Part shown: positions 3,501 through 5,436 of the stretch, one piece after another | Numbering within the stretch: the first letter of the stretch is position 1 | Layout: each line of letters starts with the position of its first letter | Assembly: GCF_040095835.1 (NCBI RefSeq) | Contig: NZ_JBBMFT010000021.1 | Span: 1 to 5,436, forward strand | Direction of reading: 5' to 3' | DNA from: Flavonifractor hominis | GTDB taxonomy: Bacteria > Bacillota > Clostridia > Oscillospirales > Oscillospiraceae | DNA length: 5,436 nucleotides | Notes under the pieces: model-generated | Database searches by the model: none | Seen by the model: only the letters and a program-made list of their open reading frames with translations | Told to the model about the DNA's origin: nothing | Program-made: the position numbers and the translations under genes

Positions 3501-5436
3501 GCACCGTCCGGATGGATGACATGGCCAACTACTACGTGGTGGACGGCGACCGGGTCGTTCTGGAAGGGGCCGACGGCACCCAGATCCGCTACACCGTCGA
3601 CATGCCCTCGGGTGACGAGCCGGTGTACGGCATTGTCTCCACCAATAAGCCGGTCACCTTCAGCGCCGAAGAAGGTACCGCTTCCAGCACCAGCGGCGGC
3701 GGCAGCACCGTGGCCGCCAACCTCAACGACGGCAACGAAGCGACCCGCTGGTCCGCGCCTCAGTATAAGGATAAGGACCCGGAGACCGGCCTCGGCATCC
3801 CCTCCAGCGGCGCTGTCAGCAGCGGCTACCGCTATTTCCCCGAGTGGGTCACCATCGACCTTGGCCGGCCCTACAACATCAAGGAACTCCACATCCTCTT
3901 CTATAAGTACGGGCAGAATGACCGGGCCTATCAGTATGAGATCCTGGTCAGCGAGACCGGTGAAGAGGGCAGCTTTACCCAGGTGGTGGATGCCACCGGC
4001 AACCAGGATAAGGGCGGGGACTTCTCCCACCAGGTGGATGTCCGCGGCCGCTATGTAAAGATCAATGTCACCGGCTGTTCCCGGAGCGAAACCTGGGCGG
4101 TGGCCGGTGTGCAGGAGCTGGAGGTCATGGGCAAGGCCGTGGCCGGAGCCGATTTGATCACCGACCTCTCCTTTGACTCCGATGCCATCTCCATGCGCAT
4201 CAACGACCGCGTGACCCCCGCCTATACCATCACGCCTGAGGGTCTGGACGACGTGGAGGTCGCCCTCACCAGCGACAACCCCGATGTGGTGAAGGTGGAA
4301 AACGGCACCCTGCTGGCCCTGAAGGAGGGCAGCGCCGTTATCACCATCACCCCCGTGGGCCGTCCTGAGCTGAGCGATACCATGACCGTCACCGTTGCCG
4401 GCGTGGGCCCCATCTCCGTGGGCAAACCGGTCCTCTTCAGCGCCGAGGAGGGGACTTCCTCCAGCGGCGAGAACACCGCCGCCGCCAACCTCAACGACGG
4501 CGATCCTGCCACCCGCTGGGCTGCTCCCCAGTATAAGGAGAAGGATCCGGATACCGGCCTCGGCATCCCCTCCAGCGGCGCCGCCGGCAGCGGCTACCGC
4601 TACTTCCCCGAGTGGGTCGCCATTGACCTGGGCGCCGTTTACGACGTCAATAAGCTGGAAGTGCTCTTCTACAAGCACGGGGAGAACAACCGCGCGTATC
4701 AGTACGAGATCCTGGTCAGCGAGACCGGTGAGGACGGCAGCTACACCCAGATCGTGGACGCTACCGGCAACCAGGATCTGAGCGGAGAGCATACTCATGT
4801 GCTGGATAAAACGGTGCGCGCCCGCTATGTCAAACTAAATGTCACCGGCTGTACTTTGAATCAGACCTGGGCCTGCGCCTCTGTACAGGAATTCTCCGTA
4901 TACGGCGAGCCTGCCGCGCCTACCCCCGAGCAGTACACCGTCACCGTAAAGGCCCAGGGTGAGGGCGACGCATCCGCCGCGCCCACCGCGGCCGCCGAGG
5001 GGGACACCGTGACCCTGACCGCCCAGGCCGCTGAGGGCTGGCACTTTGTGAAGTGGACCAGCGAGGACGTGACGGTGTCCGAGGAAGGCACCTTCCAGAT
5101 GCCCGCCAAGAACGTCACCGTCACCGCCGTGTTCGAGCAGGACGTGACCGACGTGAAGGTGGCGTCCATCACCGTCAGCGCACCGGCCGACGTCATTACC
5201 GAGGCCGGCGGCACCCTGCAGATGAGCGCCGCCGTATTGCCGGAGGATGCCACGGACAAGAGCGTGACCTGGTCCGTGACCGCTGAGGACGGCAGCGACA
5301 CCGCGCTGGCCAGCATCGACGGCAGCGGCCTGCTGACCGCCGGCGAGACAGAGGGCGTAGTCAAGGTGGTAGCCACCGCCAACGACGGCTCCGGGGTCAC
5401 CGGTGAGAAATCGATCACCATCGACTTTGCCGATGA
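458..5436 (+). CDS. Secreted multi-modular glycoside hydrolase family 2 enzyme, probable beta-galactosidase, 3' truncated by the window
   Basis: An open frame of 1659 codons runs off the right edge with no stop. It likely hydrolyses terminal beta-galactosides outside the cell. Residues 1-25 form a signal peptide (KK charge, LLLAGLLIL core, cleavage after AFA). Then come the GH2 sugar-binding jelly roll (about 50-203, with VPHCWN and RGAGWYSR), a GH2 Ig-like domain (about 207-362) and the TIM barrel (about 366-665). The barrel has RGVSRHQD, RLAHYP, the acid/base Glu486 in WGLENE, the nucleophile Glu569 in SEYGGGG and VWNMFDF. A DUF4982-like domain (about 669-752) follows. The tail is A1, DS1, A2, DS2, Big-2-like, DS3, InlB-type repeat and Big-2. 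All GH2 landmarks are intact, so the enzyme should be active. A surface anchor is expected downstream. The gene is probably monocistronic at its 5' end, driven by its own promoter with a cre-like site. Beta-glucuronidase or another GH2 specificity remains possible. Confidence 0.93.
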   Translation, partial: MYGKKLGTLLLAGLLILQTAVPAFAAEPGSAQPAEKTVYAAEESSVRTTQSLNGAWSYHWMGSDQSDLSQSDAADWEEVTVPHCWNADDGADGGNNYKRGAGWYSRTVDITAEQLAGRVFFECLGASQQADVYVNGVHVGNHKGGYTAFRYDITPQLKQGENRITVKVDNTSGGKTNTIIAPIVGDFTVFGGMYRDVNLIFTPSVHVDAVGEINPDGNFATAPNSSGLYLATSNVSSDSAQLDVSAKIVNDGQTEQSVTVTAVLKQQDASEFDWTLGGAITTPLAFDPEDMGDGSTVTSVSDTFTIQPGDSQAFDQTITVDQPHLWDGLEDPFRYEVELTVAVDGQSVDTVSDYVGFRSFEVTDSEGFFLNGRSYPLRGVSRHQDQEGKGYALSREDHNLDFGLIYEIGANSVRLAHYPQDPYIYELCDRYGIVVWAEIPFIGGHNDAGNDAANEVMRQTTKQQLRELILQQFNHPSICFWGLENEVGHQATATLAKEWIADMNQMAHELDPSRLTTMATNNNSAYSWDSDLIAWNTYPGWYGGNINNLGGTVDGYHNNSDPRPVGISEYGGGGNPYQHEFNTSTSIANNGGPWHPEEFQSDLHEAAIKAIKARDWLWCTYVWNMFDFGSDSRNEGSNPGINDKGLVSYDRTLKKDSFYLYKANWNQRDFFVHLTSQRWNPREDSLIPEIKVYSNCDEVTLTVNGEVVPNGVNEGNGVFTWANVTFDVGENTVVATGTKNGQTYSETVVWDRTKSSSTDLSSDVLAVDNEQKTIGLTQACTAGDLTELLTGSNATFAVYESDGETPVEADAQIRPGMLLKVTAEDGTTTAQYTFVSVNLSYGKPVTASSVQSGNDAKHAVDFDGTTRWAANASVSSGGEQWITVDLGAEYHLTSIDVTWFNSSSGARSYQYMIQVSSDNQSFQTVVDRSANTQEDLVHDSMGDAVGRYVRILVTGSTISTANASIYEIAVNGWALSSEKYEVDDLNRVITVPAESMGSELYPAELLANLTVDGNCTVRMDDMANYYVVDGDRVVLEGADGTQIRYTVDMPSGDEPVYGIVSTNKPVTFSAEEGTASSTSGGGSTVAANLNDGNEATRWSAPQYKDKDPETGLGIPSSGAVSSGYRYFPEWVTIDLGRPYNIKELHILFYKYGQNDRAYQYEILVSETGEEGSFTQVVDATGNQDKGGDFSHQVDVRGRYVKINVTGCSRSETWAVAGVQELEVMGKAVAGADLITDLSFDSDAISMRINDRVTPAYTITPEGLDDVEVALTSDNPDVVKVENGTLLALKEGSAVITITPVGRPELSDTMTVTVAGVGPISVGKPVLFSAEEGTSSSGENTAAANLNDGDPATRWAAPQYKEKDPDTGLGIPSSGAAGSGYRYFPEWVAIDLGAVYDVNKLEVLFYKHGENNRAYQYEILVSETGEDGSYTQIVDATGNQDLSGEHTHVLDKTVRARYVKLNVTGCTLNQTWACASVQEFSVYGEPAAPTPEQYTVTVKAQGEGDASAAPTAAAEGDTVTLTAQAAEGWHFVKWTSEDVTVSEEGTFQMPAKNVTVTAVFEQDVTDVKVASITVSAPADVITEAGGTLQMSAAVLPEDATDKSVTWSVTAEDGSDTALASIDGSGLLTAGETEGVVKVVATANDGSGVTGEKSITIDFAD
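605..2461 (+). other. GH2 catalytic module (N-terminal jelly roll, Ig-like domain, TIM barrel)
   Basis: Residues about 50-668. The jelly roll carries the GGxxYKRGAGWYSR-type segment and DVYVNG. The barrel contains R382-H383 (in GVSRHQD), R414 and H417 (in RLAHYP), N485-E486 (acid/base pair, codon 1913-1915), E569 (nucleophile, codon 2162-2164) and W623 (in VWNMFDF). Residue roles are assigned by analogy with E. coli LacZ and other GH2 enzymes, not measured. The barrel ends with a charged segment SDSRNEG and then N642-D643-K644-G645-L-V, typical of the secreted GH2 galactosidases of gut Firmicutes and Bacteroidetes. Confidence 0.9.
2462..2713 (+). other. DUF4982-like Ig domain after the GH2 barrel
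   Basis: Residues about 669-752. The pattern is a start FFVHLTSQRW, then EIKVYSNCDEVTLTVNGEVV (the vYSN-c-dEVtLtvNG signature) and later GENTVVATGTKNG. This matches the small beta-sandwich that follows the barrel in many extracellular GH2 galactosidases, including BgaA-like proteins. It is probably structural, packing on the catalytic module. Confidence 0.7.
2735..2968 (+). repeat. Small unnamed domain, copy A1
   Basis: Residues about 760-837. It shares with A2 (3380-3604) the skeleton LSS...VD....(T/V)I, then ELL, an Asn, and a closing DGT...YT(F/V) (D825-G826-T827 here). The family is not recognised with certainty; it resembles short beta-rich linker domains in clostridial surface proteins. 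It precedes DS1 directly, so an A domain leads each of the first two discoidin modules. Confidence 0.5.
2969..3373 (+). repeat. Discoidin / F5-8 type C (CBM32-like) module DS1
   Basis: Residues about 838-972. It opens with GKPVTASSVQSG, continues with HAVDFDGTTRWAAN (the DG-TRW signature near the calcium and ligand site), then QWITVDLGAEYHLTSIDVTW, a strand YQYMIQVSSD and the closing RYVRILVTGS. The discoidin beta-sandwich usually binds galactose, GlcNAc or related sugars in bacterial enzymes. DS1 has only 12 residues between the TRW and QW tryptophans, unlike DS2 and DS3. Confidence 0.85.
3380..3604 (+). repeat. Small unnamed domain, copy A2
   Basis: Residues about 975-1049. It aligns with A1 across LSS, VD, the ELL helix-like segment (AELLANLTV) and a closing DGTQIRYTV (D1039-G1040-T1041). 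Divergence from A1 is strong, so this is an old duplication or a widely shuffled domain. It sits directly before DS2. Confidence 0.5.
3635..4135 (+). repeat. Discoidin / CBM32-like module DS2, with an extended loop
   Basis: Residues about 1060-1226. It opens NKPVTFSAEEGTASS, has LNDGNEATRWSAP, then a long loop containing YKDKDPETGLGIPSSG and YRYFPEW, and then VTIDLG. It ends RYVKINVTGC...VQELEVMG. By hand alignment about 112 of 161 aligned residues are identical to DS3 (about 70%). At DNA level 3785-3813 and 3938-3963 are exactly repeated 768 bp downstream. Confidence 0.88.
4142..4405 (+). other. Big-2-like bacterial Ig domain between DS2 and DS3
   Basis: Residues about 1229-1316. The segment VTPAYTITPEGLDDVEVALT, then SDNPDVVKVENGTLLALKEGSAVITITP and a final MTVTVAG, shows the group 2 bacterial Ig pattern: a P-x-x-x-T/D stretch, S-x-N-x-x-V-x-V-x-x-G-x-h-x-A-x-x-x-G, and a closing VTV strand. 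It probably acts as a rigid spacer between the two duplicated discoidin modules. Confidence 0.7.
4409..4909 (+). repeat. Discoidin / CBM32-like module DS3, duplicate of DS2
   Basis: Residues about 1318-1484. It follows the same order as DS2: GKPVLFSAEEGTSSS, LNDGDPATRWAAPQYKEKDP, GLGIPSSG, YRYFPEW, IDLG, YQYEILVSETGEDGSYTQ, DATGNQD, RYVKLNVTGC and VQEFSVYG. Relative to DS2 it has 3 residues fewer near the start and 2 more before the last strands. It is separated from DS2 by the Big-2-like spacer. Confidence 0.88.
4934..5140 (+). other. InlB B-repeat-like (Flg_new family) domain
   Basis: Residues about 1493-1561. YTVTVKAQGEGDASAAP, then EGDTVTLTAQAAEGWHFVKW and FQMPAKNVTVTAVFEQ, are the three hallmark blocks of the InlB B-repeat family (GxVTLTAxxxxGYxFxxW and F-x-M-P-x-x-x-V-T-V-T-A-x-F). 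These small beta-grasp-like repeats are common stalk elements in secreted Gram-positive proteins. Confidence 0.8.
5159..5436 (+). other. Big-2 bacterial Ig domain, up to the window edge
   Basis: Residues about 1568-1659. VASITVSAPADVITEAGGTL begins the domain, followed by LQMSAAVLPEDATDKSVTWSV, IDGSGLLTAGETEGVVKVVATAND and a final strand ending SITIDFAD. The core order (V-L-P-x-x-A-T-x-x-x-V-T-W, then G-L-h-T-A, then V-x-V-x-A-T-A) is typical of Big-2. The reading frame continues past base 5436, so further modules or an anchor follow outside the window. Confidence 0.78.

Noticed and set aside
3369..4058. A 229-codon plus-strand frame inside the hydrolase gene
   Set aside because: It is an alternate-frame shadow rich in Ser, Pro, Ala and Arg, without a ribosome binding site, overlapping well-defined A2 and DS2 domains in the main frame.
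1139..4798. A 1219-codon open frame on the minus strand
   Set aside because: It is in codon register with the plus-strand hydrolase gene. In that register antisense stops arise only where the sense gene uses TTA, CTA or TCA, codons rare in this GC-rich gene; the frame ends exactly at a sense CTA Leu codon (1139-1141). The plus strand gives clear GH2 and discoidin families, while the minus protein is a low-complexity V/G/A/H-rich shadow with no recognisable domain.
458..5436. Possible frameshift or broken gene because no stop is found
   Set aside because: The frame stays consistent with domain signatures through both Big-2 domains to the last base; the missing stop is due to the window edge.

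Overview
The window is GC-rich bacterial DNA, probably from a Gram-positive gut anaerobe of the Clostridia. A high-GC Oscillospiraceae relative (Flavonifractor/Intestinimonas type) is my best guess. This is inferred from the S-layer homology (SLH) protein end, the strong AGGAGG ribosome binding site, the CcpA-type operator candidate and the style of the secreted enzyme. No marker gene in the window fixes the taxon.

Layout: bases 1-267 are the last 88 codons of an SLH-domain protein that begins upstream. It is closed by a perfect 18-bp hairpin terminator (281-323). The AT-rich gap 324-457 holds a complete promoter region: two adjacent short palindromes, a -35/extended -10 promoter (357-385), a near-consensus catabolite-responsive (cre) site over the predicted transcription start (391-406), a small leader hairpin (421-434) and AGGAGG (443-448). 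From 458 to the right edge there is one continuous plus-strand reading frame of 1659 codons with no stop, so the gene runs out of the window. I translated it codon by codon and found no frameshift.

The large gene encodes a secreted, multi-modular glycoside hydrolase family 2 (GH2) enzyme, most likely a beta-galactosidase. It has a signal peptide, the three classical GH2 domains with acid/base Glu486 and nucleophile Glu569, and a DUF4982-like domain. A long non-catalytic tail follows: small domain A1, discoidin/CBM32-like DS1, small domain A2, DS2, a Big-2-like Ig domain, DS3, an InlB-B-type repeat and a second Big-2 domain. DS2 and DS3 are recent duplicates sharing a long extra loop that DS1 lacks. 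The build recalls giant surface exo-glycosidases of mucosal Gram-positives such as pneumococcal BgaA: an exported enzyme held near the cell that trims galactosides from host or dietary glycans, with several carbohydrate-binding modules for avidity. The anchor (SLH, LPXTG or other) would lie beyond the right edge. The neighbouring SLH protein shows that the host has S-layer-type anchoring, but the terminator makes the two genes separate transcription units.

No RNA genes, mobile elements, CRISPR arrays or minus-strand genes are supported. The most useful leads are the duplicated DS modules with their shared loop, the repeated unnamed A domain, the promoter/cre arrangement, and the open question of exact GH2 substrate.
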